Shown here: piece by piece, positions 23,962 through 33,141 of the stretch
Layout: the number at the start of each line of letters is the position of its first letter
Position numbering within the stretch: position 1 is the stretch's first letter
Assembly (NCBI GenBank): GCA_024742305.1
Contig: JANSYQ010000029.1
Span: 1-42,456 of the forward strand
Direction of reading: 5' to 3'
DNA: 42,456 nt
From: a bacterium
Lineage (GTDB): Bacteria; Bacteroidota; Bacteroidia; Flavobacteriales_D; Crocinitomicaceae
Notes under the pieces: generated by a model
The model's database searches: none
The model's input: only the letters and a program-made list of their open reading frames with translations
Told to the model about the DNA's origin: nothing
Translations under genes and position numbers: made by a program

Positions 23962-25371
23962 ATGGAATACAGAATTGAAAAGGATACCATGGGCGAGGTA
24001 CAAGTACCCGCAGACAAGTATTGGGGAGCACAAACGCAGCGATCTCGAAATAATTTCAAAATTGGTGGTGCCAATATGCGCATGCCGTTGGAAGTAACCA
24101 AAGCCTTCGCTATTTTGAAAAAATCTGCAGCGGAAACCAACGCAGAACTTGGTGTTTTACCAAAAGAAAAAGCAGAATTGATTGGGAAAGTTTGTGACGA
24201 AATTCTAGCGGGTAAACTTGACGATCAGTTCCCATTGGTGATTTGGCAAACGGGTTCAGGTACGCAATCTAACATGAATATGAATGAGGTGATTGCCAAC
24301 CGTGCGCATGTTTTAAATGGCGGATCATTGACGGACGCTGAAAAATACATCCATCCAAACGATGATGTGAACAAGTCGCAATCGTCAAATGACACTTTTC
24401 CAACTGCGATGCACATTGCCAGTTACAAGCAAATTGTAGAGGACACACTTCCAAAAATTGAAACGCTACGTAATACGCTCCATGAAAAGTCTCAGCAGTA
24501 CATGAATGTGGTAAAAATTGGTCGTACGCACTTCATGGATGCTACTCCGTTGAGCCTCGGTCAAGAATTTTCAGGATATGTCTCTCAATTGGATCACGGA
24601 ATGAAGGCATTGAAAAACACTTTGCCCCACCTTTCTGAATTGGCGCTTGGTGGAACGGCCGTAGGAACAGGTTTGAACACTCCTGAGGGATACGCGGAAC
24701 TTGTAGCAAAGAAAATTGCTACTTACTCCAACCAACCTATGGTTACTGCAGAGAATAAATTTGAAGCACTCGCAGCGCATGACGCCATGGTTGAAACACA
24801 CGGTGCGTTGAAGCAATTGGCGGTGAGTTTAATGAAAATTGGAAACGACATTCGCATGTTGTGTTCAGGACCGCGAAGTGGTATCGGGGAAATTGTTATC
24901 CCAGAGAACGAGCCAGGATCTTCTATCATGCCAGGTAAGGTGAACCCAACGCAATGTGAAGCATTAACGATGGTCTGCGCTCAAGTAATCGGTAACGATG
25001 TAGCTGTAGCCACAGGTGGAATGACAGGTCACTTTGAATTGAACGTATTCAAACCGATGATGGTGTACAACGTTTTGACCTCAGCACGCTTGTTGGGTGA
25101 TGCTTGTTTGTCTTTCAACGATAATTGCGCCGTGGGAATCGCACCGAATGACGCCGTAATCAAAGAGAAACTGGAAAATTCATTGATGTTGGTTACTGCA
25201 TTGAATACGCATATTGGCTATGAGAATGCAGCGGCTATTGCGAAAAAGGCACACAAAGAAGGTACTACATTACGTCAGGCGGCTATCGCTTTAGAATTGG
25301 TAACCAATGAGCAATTTGATGAGTGGGTAAAACCTGAAGATATGATTGGTAGTATGAAAACGACTTCTTGA
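23962..25371 (+). CDS. fumC: Fumarate hydratase class II
   Basis: A 469-residue iron-independent fumarase of the TCA cycle, converting fumarate to malate. The start [20 protein letters not shown] at 23962 matches the family; an ATG 33 bp earlier adds 11 unconserved residues. The fumarase/aspartase signature [11 protein letters not shown] occupies 319-329 with catalytic Ser320. SGTQSNMN, the substrate-binding SSNDTFPT and [10 protein letters not shown] are also visible. The gene is monocistronic, bounded by the tonB terminator and its own terminator at 25444. Confidence 0.97.
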   Translation: MEYRIEKDTMGEVQVPADKYWGAQTQRSRNNFKIGGANMRMPLEVTKAFAILKKSAAETNAELGVLPKEKAELIGKVCDEILAGKLDDQFPLVIWQTGSGTQSNMNMNEVIANRAHVLNGGSLTDAEKYIHPNDDVNKSQSSNDTFPTAMHIASYKQIVEDTLPKIETLRNTLHEKSQQYMNVVKIGRTHFMDATPLSLGQEFSGYVSQLDHGMKALKNTLPHLSELALGGTAVGTGLNTPEGYAELVAKKIATYSNQPMVTAENKFEALAAHDAMVETHGALKQLAVSLMKIGNDIRMLCSGPRSGIGEIVIPENEPGSSIMPGKVNPTQCEALTMVCAQVIGNDVAVATGGMTGHFELNVFKPMMVYNVLTSARLLGDACLSFNDNCAVGIAPNDAVIKEKLENSLMLVTALNTHIGYENAAAIAKKAHKEGTTLRQAAIALELVTNEQFDEWVKPEDMIGSMKTTS

Positions 25372-25385
25372 ATAAGAAATAATGC

Positions 25386-25413
25386 TCCTTCGCCGAAGCT
25401 ACGGCACAGGCGC
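25386..25413 (-). repeat. 28-bp dispersed palindromic element, copy 2
   Basis: This is the inverted copy of the element at 91-118, with 27 of 28 bases identical. It lies 15 bp after the fumC stop and before its terminator. Confidence 0.6.
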
Positions 25414-25443
25414 TGAATAAGAGATACGTTTCTATAAGAATCT

Positions 25444-25477
25444 AGCCCTGGTCTAATATTAAAGACTGGGGCTTTTT
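25444..25477 (+). terminator. Intrinsic terminator after fumC
   Basis: AGCCCTGGTCT (25444-25454) pairs with AGACTGGGGCT (25463-25473) over 11 positions, two of them G-U, with an 8-base loop and a T-tract. It separates fumC from the RNA-like units that follow. Confidence 0.75.
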
Positions 25478-25558
25478 CATTGGGAAAACAATAGAAGCGT
25501 TAGGAAATCGAATCAAGGCACTGGGATGAAGTCTCTCTGATAAGCCAGCGTTTATCCC

Positions 25559-25721
25559 GTACTTGTCATCAGAAACGATACGCAATTAGTTAGTTGGTTA
25601 TTTACATGTTAGTTGTTAGTAGACGTATCGCTTTCAAAGGCTTTTATAGTGTAATTAGTAGTTTATAGTTAGGTACTGCCCCGCTATCATCGAGTGAAAT
25701 CGAATTGCGGGGCTTTTTTTT
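25559..25721 (+). ncRNA. Candidate structured small RNA, tandem unit A
   Basis: First of three homologous units. It begins with the shared block GTACTTGTCATCAG (25559-25572). The stem pairs GAAA-CGATACG (25572-25582) with CGTATCG-C-TTTC (25624-25635, one bulged C). The 41-base loop contains TTAGTTAGTTGGTTA and GTTAGTTGTTAGTAG. After the stem, CTTTTATAG leads to another UUAG-rich single strand (AATTAGTAG, AGTTAGG), then the terminator GCCCCGC (25678-25684)/GCGGGGC (25707-25713) and eight T residues. The T-tract fixes plus-strand transcription. No open frame of useful length is present. The 5' end is unknown; a conserved stretch at about 25500-25533 may contain the promoter. Confidence 0.65.
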
Positions 25722-25836
25722 GTCAATTCCAAGAGAATATAACGGAAACTTTCTTTCAATTCTGATCCTTTTTAACGTTGGGAAGATTGGATGGCACGGA
25801 GGGATGAAAATCACAAAAAACTTGAGAGAAAATAGC

Positions 25837-25979
25837 GTACTTAGCTCTCAGAAAAGGTCGTCATAATAGTTGGTTAGTTAGTTGTTTAGTAGAGACCTTT
25901 TCTGAAAGCTTTTATAAGTAGTTAGTAGTTTTATTAGTTAGGTAGTGCCCCGCTTCTTCGAGATAGCGGGGCATTTTTT
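25837..25979 (+). ncRNA. Candidate structured small RNA, tandem unit B
   Basis: Second unit, 278 bp after unit A. It begins GTACTTAGCTCTCAG. The main stem is perfect over 12 bp: TCAGAAAAGGTC (25848-25859) and GACCTTTTCTGA (25894-25905). Its base pairs differ from those of unit A but pairing is kept. The 34-base loop is GGTTAGTTAGTTGTTTAGTAG-like. The 3' single strand (AAGCTTTTATAAGTAG, then TTATTAGTTAGG) is nearly the same as in A. The terminator is GCCCCGC (25947-25953)/GCGGGGC (25966-25972) plus T-tract. TGAGAG upstream (about 25823) could pair with CTCTCA (25845-25850), giving an alternative fold that excludes part of the main stem. Confidence 0.65.
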
Positions 25980-26125
25980 CTACTAATTGAAAGAGCTGAT
26001 ACTTTTTCATCTCGCCCCCTAATTTGAACCATATTCATTTCAATGATCATATCACACATCAGTACTATGGGAAAGGAATTACGTGCGTTGGGTTAAAAAC
26101 ACTTCAACTAACACGCATTTATTAC

Positions 26126-26265
26126 GTACTTGCTATCAGGAACGGTACCAATAATGTTGTTTATTAGTTGTAGCTGGGTACTGTTTTCTGAGGCGTGTTT
26201 AGCGTAGTTTAGTAGCTTTAGGTTTGAAAGCCCCAAGTCGTAATCTCTTCGATTTTGGGGCTTTT
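26126..26265 (+). ncRNA. Candidate structured small RNA, tandem unit C
   Basis: Third unit, 289 bp after unit B and the most diverged. It begins GTACTTGCTATCAG, 12 of 14 bases as in unit A. The stem pairs TCAGGAACGGTACC (26136-26149) with GGTACTGTTTTCTGA (26177-26191) with one bulged T and two G-U pairs. The 27-base loop keeps TTTATTAGTTGTAG. A single strand with TTTAGTAGCTTTAGG precedes a sequence-unrelated but positionally equivalent terminator, AAAGCCCCAA (26227-26236)/TTGGGGCTTT (26255-26264). Change of stem and terminator bases with kept pairing is the main evidence for RNA function. Confidence 0.6.
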
Positions 26266-26275
26266 CACATTTATT

Positions 26276-26567
26276 GCACTACGTGTTTTCACTAATTTGA
26301 GTATTTCATACGAATGAATTAATAAACTGTACAATTCAATGAGTAAACAGCAGGTTTTTGTTAAATTTCTTTGACTTTCGGAGGATTTACCGTCTTCATA
26401 GTGCGGGAACATTTTCGACATTCAATGTGCTGTAAACCTGAATTTTATTGATATCCCAAGTATTTCCCTCTTTTCATTGCCTATTCTTCTCTTAACTACC
26501 GATTTCTACATTTACGAAAAGAAATTAGTAACTTAATAATGCACTTTATCGACCAAATGCTACAACA
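26276..26567. other. Intergenic region before the sensor-kinase operon
   Basis: About 290 bp of AT-rich DNA between the last RNA-like unit and the histidine kinase. I see no gene, repeat or clear TAnnTTTG promoter; TACATTTA near 26507 is the nearest match. Confidence 0.35.
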
Positions 26568-29500
26568 ATGAACGTATTGAGAAAATACAGGTTCAGCTTA
26601 ACGGGCGGGCTCATATTTTTCGTTTGCTCCGGAGTTTTTTTCTTGTTCGGATACACCCTAAACGAAAGCCATCAAGATCGTATCCTTACCAAAAGTGAGA
26701 ATACATTGCTGTACATGAAAGGAAAGCAAGAAAAAGCACTTTACGATCTTGAAGAAGAGTTGCTCTTCATTTCCAATCTCGCTTCCGTTCAAAACTACCA
26801 CCAGAACACTGCCCAAGCGTCCAATGATTTGTACCATTTTATGTTGACAAAGAATGGTTTTGATCAAATTAGAATTCTTGATAATCTCGGTCATGAAACC
26901 ATTCGTGTGAACGCTGGGATCAAACCAACAATTGTAGACTCTACCAATCTTCAAGATAAAAGTCAACGAGCATATTTTCTGAAAGCGAAAAAATTGAAGA
27001 AAGGTGAATACTACAAGTCCCCTATTGAATTGAATAAAGAGTTCGGGAAGGTAGAAATACCGAAGAAGCCCGTAGTTCGCTTGGTTAGTCCTATTTACAA
27101 GGGAGAAGTTAGAGTTGGATACATGGTTATTAATTACCTCGTTCTTCACTTGCTGGATAACTATGACTTTAGAGTTCCCAACGGAAATCGCTTTGACATT
27201 ATTGATGACAGAGGCACATCGTTAGTATCATTGATGGGTGCAGATAATAAAAAACGTTCTGATTTCCCTGCACACAAACGCACGGAATCTACAAATAGAG
27301 AGAATGTACCTATTTCTGAGTTTAGAGATGGTGACTTTCAATATATGGCTGTTCAAATGGACGCTGAAAACAGCAAATTAGCTGACTTTGGTCAAATGAG
27401 ACAAAGTAGTAATTCAAGTACAGAATTTACGTTACTTCATGCCACTCCATTAGAGCATTTCAGTGTGCTAAACTCTGATTTCTTCTGGGTACTCTTAATT
27501 TCTTATTTGCTGTTCACAATGCTCTATGCTTTCGGTTACTATTCCTTGAGAAGGAAGCATATTCAGCATGCCGACTCTGAATTGAAGTTGCATTCCATAT
27601 TCAATAAGTCCTTGTCTTTCGTTGGATTACTAACTCCTGATGGAACGCTTTTGGAAGCCAACGACACAGCATTGAAATTTGGAGGATTTACTCGTAAACA
27701 AGCAGTGGGAAATAAGTTTTGGGACGCTCCTTGGTGGTCGATTAGTGAAGAGATTAAGCAACGTTTGCAATTAGCAATTAATGAAGCAGCTAAAGGTGAG
27801 TCTGTTCGCTACGATGTGGAAGTCCTTGGGGCTGGAGGAAAGCGCATCATCATTGATTTTAGCTTGCAGCCTGTTTTTGATGAGGAAGGCAAAGTGGTCT
27901 ACATCATTCCGGAAGGAAGAGACATCACTGAGAAAGTCGCACTCCAAAAGGAAATTGAATCCAACAACGATATCTATAAAGCCGTTCAGAAACTTTCAAA
28001 TACGGGCGTATGGTCCATTGATCTCAAACAAAACCAATTGGAGTGGGATGATATTGTGTGCGACATTCACGAGGTTGAACACGGTACTATTTTAAACGTT
28101 GAGGAGGCCATAAACTTTTACAGAGAAGATTTTCGTGAACTGGTAAGAAACTATGTAGATGATGGCGTAAAGAGCAATCAGAGCTGGGATTTTGAGGCGA
28201 TTCTTGTGTCCGCAAAAGGCAATGAAGTTTGGGTTCGTGCTTTGGGTTATCCGGTATTTGAAAATGAGGAGTTGGTTGCCTTGAGAGGTACGTTTACCAA
28301 TATTGACGCGCGCAAAAGAAACGAACAAAAGCTCCTTGATCAGGAAAAAAGACTTCGACTGGCGCTTGATTCTGCCAGTTTAGGCATGTGGGACTGGGAT
28401 ATGGAAAATGACGTGTTGAACTGGGACGAGGCGCTTTATGATATTTATGGAATCAAGGAATCGGACTTCTCTGGAGCTTATGATGCGTGGGTACAATCGG
28501 TTCACCCGGAAGACATCGAAGAGGCGCAAAACAGACTCAACAATAGTATTGATCAACGAAAATCATTTCATGCTACCTTCCGCATAATTACTCCAAATGG
28601 AGAAATCAGACACTTGCAGGCAGATGCCTCCGTAATTAAGGACGCATTAGGAAAGCCTATCAGAATGATTGGCGTTAACAAGGACATTACGGAACGCGTC
28701 GAGAACGAAAACAGAATTAAGGAGCTCAATGCCAATTTGGAGGATATGGTAGCTGAGAGAACTGCTGAACTCAATAGCATTCGTATTGAGTTAGAGCAGC
28801 AACTTGGTTTATTGGGTGTATCTGCCATGGTTTCAGAAACCAACCTAAAAGGCGAAATCATTAGTGCCAACGACACCTTCGCTAAAACATGTGGCTACAA
28901 CGCGGAAGAGTTACTAGGAAAAAATCATAACCTCTTACGAAGTGGTGTACAAACTACTGATACCTACAAATGCTTGTGGAGCACTATCTCGAGCGGCGGT
29001 ACTTGGCAGGGAGAGTTGTGCAACAAGAAGAAAACTGGTGAGTTGTATTGGGTACATGCCACTATTCAGCCTTTTATGGATGAAGAGAAAAACATTTCTC
29101 GATATGTTGGCGTCTATTTTGACATTACAGAACTTAAGCGCAGTACGCAGAAACTTTCGGAAATGAACTCGCAATTGGACGCTGCGAATAGAGAACTGGA
29201 GACCTTTAGTTATTCGGTATCGCATGATTTAAAAGCTCCATTGCGAGCACTGCAAGGCTTCAGTAAAAATATGCTGGAGCGCTATGAATCCAACCTGGAT
29301 GAAACTGGAACTCGATGGCTGCATTTTATCCAAGACAATGCCTCTCGTATGGACAACCTAATTGGCGATATTCTCTCTTACTCCAAAATTGGTCAAGCAC
29401 CGATGAAGAAGCTAAACTTCAGTATGAAAACGCTGGTCGAGGAAAGAATTTCTTCCATCAAGGAAGGTTATGGTAACATTCCCGAAATCACCATCATGGA

Positions 29501-29855
29501 AAAGCTACCTGACGTACCATCTGACCCAACAATGATTGGCGTTGTTTGGCAAAACTTAATAGATAATGCTTTCAAGTATTCGCAAAAAACGGACAAACCA
29601 AAGGTTTCCATTTGGGCAGAGTCTTCCGACGAAGGTGTTACCTACTTTATTAAAGATAATGGTAGTGGTTTCGATATGCGCCACTACGATAAACTCTTTG
29701 GCATTTTCCAACGCTTACATGCTCAAAATGAATTTGAGGGAACCGGTGTTGGACTTGCCAATGTGCAGCGAATAATTACCAAACATAACGGCTCCATTTC
29801 CGCCATTGGTGAGGTGGGCAAGGGAGCCACTTTTCAATTCTTTATACCAAATTAA
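26568..29855 (+). CDS. Membrane multi-PAS sensor histidine kinase
   Basis: A 1095-residue kinase. Transmembrane helix 1 (about 11-28) and helix 2 (about 305-327) enclose a roughly 275-residue periplasmic sensor, probably a Cache-type fold (segments such as LDNLGHETIRVNAG and VVRLVSPIYKGEVRVGYMV). Four PAS/PAC units follow (about 340-460, 470-580, 590-710 and 745-865), with a coiled coil around 712-740. The HisKA box is SYSVSHDLKAPLRAL with phospho-acceptor His886. The HATPase domain has N-box NLIDNAFKYS, DNGSGFD and GTGVGLANV. It is the first gene of a four-gene phosphorelay, 10 bp before a single-domain receiver. The sensed ligand is unknown. Confidence 0.93.
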   Translation: MNVLRKYRFSLTGGLIFFVCSGVFFLFGYTLNESHQDRILTKSENTLLYMKGKQEKALYDLEEELLFISNLASVQNYHQNTAQASNDLYHFMLTKNGFDQIRILDNLGHETIRVNAGIKPTIVDSTNLQDKSQRAYFLKAKKLKKGEYYKSPIELNKEFGKVEIPKKPVVRLVSPIYKGEVRVGYMVINYLVLHLLDNYDFRVPNGNRFDIIDDRGTSLVSLMGADNKKRSDFPAHKRTESTNRENVPISEFRDGDFQYMAVQMDAENSKLADFGQMRQSSNSSTEFTLLHATPLEHFSVLNSDFFWVLLISYLLFTMLYAFGYYSLRRKHIQHADSELKLHSIFNKSLSFVGLLTPDGTLLEANDTALKFGGFTRKQAVGNKFWDAPWWSISEEIKQRLQLAINEAAKGESVRYDVEVLGAGGKRIIIDFSLQPVFDEEGKVVYIIPEGRDITEKVALQKEIESNNDIYKAVQKLSNTGVWSIDLKQNQLEWDDIVCDIHEVEHGTILNVEEAINFYREDFRELVRNYVDDGVKSNQSWDFEAILVSAKGNEVWVRALGYPVFENEELVALRGTFTNIDARKRNEQKLLDQEKRLRLALDSASLGMWDWDMENDVLNWDEALYDIYGIKESDFSGAYDAWVQSVHPEDIEEAQNRLNNSIDQRKSFHATFRIITPNGEIRHLQADASVIKDALGKPIRMIGVNKDITERVENENRIKELNANLEDMVAERTAELNSIRIELEQQLGLLGVSAMVSETNLKGEIISANDTFAKTCGYNAEELLGKNHNLLRSGVQTTDTYKCLWSTISSGGTWQGELCNKKKTGELYWVHATIQPFMDEEKNISRYVGVYFDITELKRSTQKLSEMNSQLDAANRELETFSYSVSHDLKAPLRALQGFSKNMLERYESNLDETGTRWLHFIQDNASRMDNLIGDILSYSKIGQAPMKKLNFSMKTLVEERISSIKEGYGNIPEITIMEKLPDVPSDPTMIGVVWQNLIDNAFKYSQKTDKPKVSIWAESSDEGVTYFIKDNGSGFDMRHYDKLFGIFQRLHAQNEFEGTGVGLANVQRIITKHNGSISAIGEVGKGATFQFFIPN

Positions 29856-29865
29856 AACCAGAGAA

Positions 29866-30312
29866 ATGAACCAAGAGAACGTTGTAGATCTATTATTAGT
29901 TGAGGACCGACCAGAAGATGCCGAGTTGGCAATTATGGCCTTGGAAAAACACAAGTTGTTGAACAACATAAAATGGGTACAAGACGGTCAGGAAGCCATG
30001 GATTTTTTGTTTGCAGAAGGGAATTACATCAACCGGGCGGGTGCTGAAAACCCTAAGTTAATCTTACTGGATATAAAAATGCCCAAGGTAAGTGGCTTGG
30101 AAGTTATTGAGGCGGTTCGTGCCAACCCAAAAACAAAAATGATCCCCATAGTAGCGTTGACTACAAGCCGTGAACATACCGATCGCATAGAAGCCTATAA
30201 CCTCGGAGCTAATAGCTATATTGTAAAGCCTGTGGAATTCGAGAACTTCTCAGAATGCGTGAGAGAACTTGGTTTTTATTGGCTCTTATTAAACGAACCA
30301 CCTGTACAATAA
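29866..30312 (+). CDS. Single-domain response regulator (Rcp1-like receiver)
   Basis: A 148-residue stand-alone receiver domain. The acidic pocket is VEDRPED with Glu13/Asp14, the phospho-acceptor is Asp69 (LLLDIKMPKVSG), the switch Thr is in ALTTSR and the Lys in IVKPVEF. There is no output domain, so it probably passes phosphate or acts by protein contact. It is of the Rcp1/CheY type often encoded next to PAS/phytochrome kinases. The start at 29866 (MNQENVVDLLLVED) is chosen because an upstream in-frame ATG lies inside the kinase gene. It follows the kinase by 10 bp and precedes the next kinase by 6 bp. Confidence 0.92.
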   Translation: MNQENVVDLLLVEDRPEDAELAIMALEKHKLLNNIKWVQDGQEAMDFLFAEGNYINRAGAENPKLILLDIKMPKVSGLEVIEAVRANPKTKMIPIVALTTSREHTDRIEAYNLGANSYIVKPVEFENFSECVRELGFYWLLLNEPPVQ

Positions 30313-30318
30313 CGCGCT

Positions 30319-33141
30319 ATGTCTATCCGAATTCTGCATCTTGAAGACAATATTGCTGACGCTGAGCTGATACAGATCGAGTTGGAGAAGGAATATGGCG
30401 AGTATCAAATCAAACATGTAAGCAATAGAGATGAGTATATAGCCGCCTTAGAATTAGGCGAGCATGATATCGTTCTTTCTGATTATAATGTACCGCTCAT
30501 CTCGGGTCTTGAGAGTATTGAGTTATCAAAGTCGTACGGACCCAATGTGCCCTTCATTTATGTTTCTGGTGCCATTGGAGAGGAAGGAGCCGTAGAAATG
30601 CTCAAGTCCGGTGCCGCTGACTATGTTTTGAAAAGCAAATTAGAAAAGCTCCATATTTCCATTTTTAGATCGGTTCAGGCACATAAATATCTGAAACTGG
30701 TAGAAGAGAAAGAGCAACTTATAAAAGAGCAGCAACAAGAGTACCGATATCTCATCGATCGTATAAACGAAGGGTTCATTAAAGTAAACACGAAAAGTGA
30801 AATCACACTAGTAAACCCAGCCGTTTGTGAGTTGTTTCAGTCAGAACAGAGCGAATTAATCGGCCAAAATATCAATACTTTACTCGATTTGCCTGTGAAG
30901 CACTCCGATTTTCAAATCACCGACATCCATCTCTCGCTTGAATTTGATCGGGTGCTTACACGTAGTAATAACGATCGCTTTTGGGCGCACATTCGTATTT
31001 CCAATCAATTGAACGAATTAAGTGAGAGCACCGGTTATGCAATAATCATTCGGGATATTACCGACCAAAAACTGAGCGAAGTTTGGGAGGGGATCATTTC
31101 TAACATTGCAAGAAAATTAAGTACAACGGAAAGTTCCATCCATGCCTTTTTCGATAAACTCCACAGAGAATTAAAAAAGCATGTGCCTTGCGAAAACTTT
31201 TACGCTATGCTTTGTGATGAGAGTGACCAATTGGAGCTTACCTATTTTGAGAACCATGATCAATCTGTAACACCTCAACAGATTATACGTGAGTCTCTAG
31301 CGCTACAAAACCACATTCAACAAACCAAGGAGCCTGTTTGGCTAAAAGGTAACGAGATCAAGGAGTTTGAAGTGAAAAACGATATCAAAAGTAACGGAAA
31401 CGCCATTAAGTCCCTGATTAAAATTCCAATCATCGCAGAAGACAAATGCATTGGTATTATGGGCTGTGTGGATTGTGCATCAAGCGAAACATTCAATGAG
31501 TTCCATTTCAAGGTAATGACGTACGTTGGAAGTCACATTGGTATTTTCATTCGAAAACTGGAGTCGGAAATCAACAGAAATCGAATTCTTCAATTGTCGG
31601 AAGACTTAATTTGCACTATGAATAAGTCGGGTGAGCTTACGTATGTCAACCCAGCGTTTGAGAATCAATTGGGTTACAACCTAGACGAATTGATGTATCA
31701 GCCTTTGTCCAAAATATTTTTAGAGTCGGACAAAGACTCCATACTGGAACTAGAAAATGCTGTTACGGCATTCAATGGCGTGAATAAATTCGACAGTTCT
31801 ATCATCACAAAAAACAGAAAGATAAGATCTGTCTATTGGACCATCATGAGTCAAGAAAAAGACCAAACCTTCTATTGTATTGGACGAGATTTTACCGAGA
31901 GGCAAATTATCCAAAAGCAAATCGAGGAAAGTGAACGTCGGTATCGTGGACTATTTCAACGCATGAATGAGGGGCTAGTAAATTCGAATTCAAAAGGTGT
32001 AATTCTTAGAGTAAATCCAAGTTTTTGTAAAATGCTCGGTTACACTGAAAGCGAATTGATAGGCAAGGTTGGATATGATTTTCTGCACGATAAGGAGACA
32101 GCGAAAAGATTACGTCAGAAAATGAGGCACCGAAAAACAGGGAAGCCCGGACTTTACGAAACTACCTTTTTACATAAGGACGGTTCGACGGTATGGGCCC
32201 ATGTTTCTGCCACTCCAGATTACAATAGCCAAGGAAACTTTTCGGGCGTTATGATGATCATCCTTGACATCACCGACCGCAAAAAAGCTGAAAACGCAGC
32301 CTTTCAAATCAAAGAAGCATTCACAAAAGAGCTAGAAAACAGCGTTGTAGCCAGAACTAAAGAATTAGAGGACGCACGTAAAGAGCTTGCCATCAGCTTG
32401 AAAAAAGAAAAAGAATTGGGACGCTTGAAATCGCGGTTCGTATCTATGGCCTCCCATCAGTTTCGCACACCACTTTCGGTAATTCAATCCAACCTTGGTG
32501 TTTTGTCGATGCACATGGATACCTCGAAAGGTTTTAAGCTGGATAAGGAGTTACAGCCTAAATTCCATAAGATCAGCGATAGAATTAAGTCGCAGATAAC
32601 ACGAATGACCGACTTGATGAATGACGTTCTCATACTTGGTAAAATCAACGAAGGAAACATTACCATACGTTTGGCCAAGCAGCCATTGGTTCCAGTTTGT
32701 CAGGACATCCTCGACAACGAAAACTACATTAAGGAGAAGACACGTAATTTGTTACAAGTAATAGGCAAACCGATTGATTTGTATTTTGATAAACAACTTT
32801 TCAGTCACGCCTTCTCCAACTTGGTTTCCAATGCATTCAAGTACACAAAAGGAAAGGAACAACCTACTGTCTCCATCGAGTTCTTGGAGGAACAAACGGT
32901 GATCAAAGTGAGCGACAAAGGAATTGGAATTCCTGCAGAGGAACTACCACATTTGTTTGAGCCATTTTATCGAGCATCAAACGTAAAAGAATTCAGTGGA
33001 ACTGGGCTGGGAACGGCCATAGCGAAAGAATATATTGAACTTATAGGCGGTACTATTTCCGTGGAAAGCACACTGGGAGTAGGAACCGAATTTACCATCA
33101 CTTTAAACAACAATAACCATGGAGAAAATTCTGATAGTTGA
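30319..33141 (+). CDS. Cytoplasmic histidine kinase with N-terminal receiver, PAS and GAF domains
   Basis: A 940-residue soluble kinase without transmembrane helices. Order: receiver (about 1-125, Asp55 in LSDYNVPL), PAS (about 140-250), GAF (about 260-410), two PAS/PAC units (about 425-535 and 540-660), coiled coil (about 660-705), HisKA with His713 (MASHQFRTPLSVIQ) and HATPase (NLVSNAFKYT, DKGIGIP, GTGLGTAIA). The receiver at the N-terminus suggests it takes phosphate, possibly relayed from the membrane kinase, and then adjusts its own kinase activity. Its 3' end overlaps the LytTR regulator by 23 bp, indicating co-translation. Confidence 0.92.
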   Translation: MSIRILHLEDNIADAELIQIELEKEYGEYQIKHVSNRDEYIAALELGEHDIVLSDYNVPLISGLESIELSKSYGPNVPFIYVSGAIGEEGAVEMLKSGAADYVLKSKLEKLHISIFRSVQAHKYLKLVEEKEQLIKEQQQEYRYLIDRINEGFIKVNTKSEITLVNPAVCELFQSEQSELIGQNINTLLDLPVKHSDFQITDIHLSLEFDRVLTRSNNDRFWAHIRISNQLNELSESTGYAIIIRDITDQKLSEVWEGIISNIARKLSTTESSIHAFFDKLHRELKKHVPCENFYAMLCDESDQLELTYFENHDQSVTPQQIIRESLALQNHIQQTKEPVWLKGNEIKEFEVKNDIKSNGNAIKSLIKIPIIAEDKCIGIMGCVDCASSETFNEFHFKVMTYVGSHIGIFIRKLESEINRNRILQLSEDLICTMNKSGELTYVNPAFENQLGYNLDELMYQPLSKIFLESDKDSILELENAVTAFNGVNKFDSSIITKNRKIRSVYWTIMSQEKDQTFYCIGRDFTERQIIQKQIEESERRYRGLFQRMNEGLVNSNSKGVILRVNPSFCKMLGYTESELIGKVGYDFLHDKETAKRLRQKMRHRKTGKPGLYETTFLHKDGSTVWAHVSATPDYNSQGNFSGVMMIILDITDRKKAENAAFQIKEAFTKELENSVVARTKELEDARKELAISLKKEKELGRLKSRFVSMASHQFRTPLSVIQSNLGVLSMHMDTSKGFKLDKELQPKFHKISDRIKSQITRMTDLMNDVLILGKINEGNITIRLAKQPLVPVCQDILDNENYIKEKTRNLLQVIGKPIDLYFDKQLFSHAFSNLVSNAFKYTKGKEQPTVSIEFLEEQTVIKVSDKGIGIPAEELPHLFEPFYRASNVKEFSGTGLGTAIAKEYIELIGGTISVESTLGVGTEFTITLNNNNHGENSDS

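Noticed and set aside
25583-25623. TTAG repeats as a CRISPR-like or simple-sequence array
   Set aside because: Repeats are 4-5 bases, irregular, without spacers, and lie inside a conserved RNA stem-loop.
25793-25812. TGGCACG in unit B as a sigma-54 promoter
   Set aside because: The -12 GC element is missing and the motif is not kept in units A and C.
26218-26421. 67-codon minus-strand frame
   Set aside because: It runs through the unit C terminator, which is better explained as RNA structure, and its composition is not protein-like.
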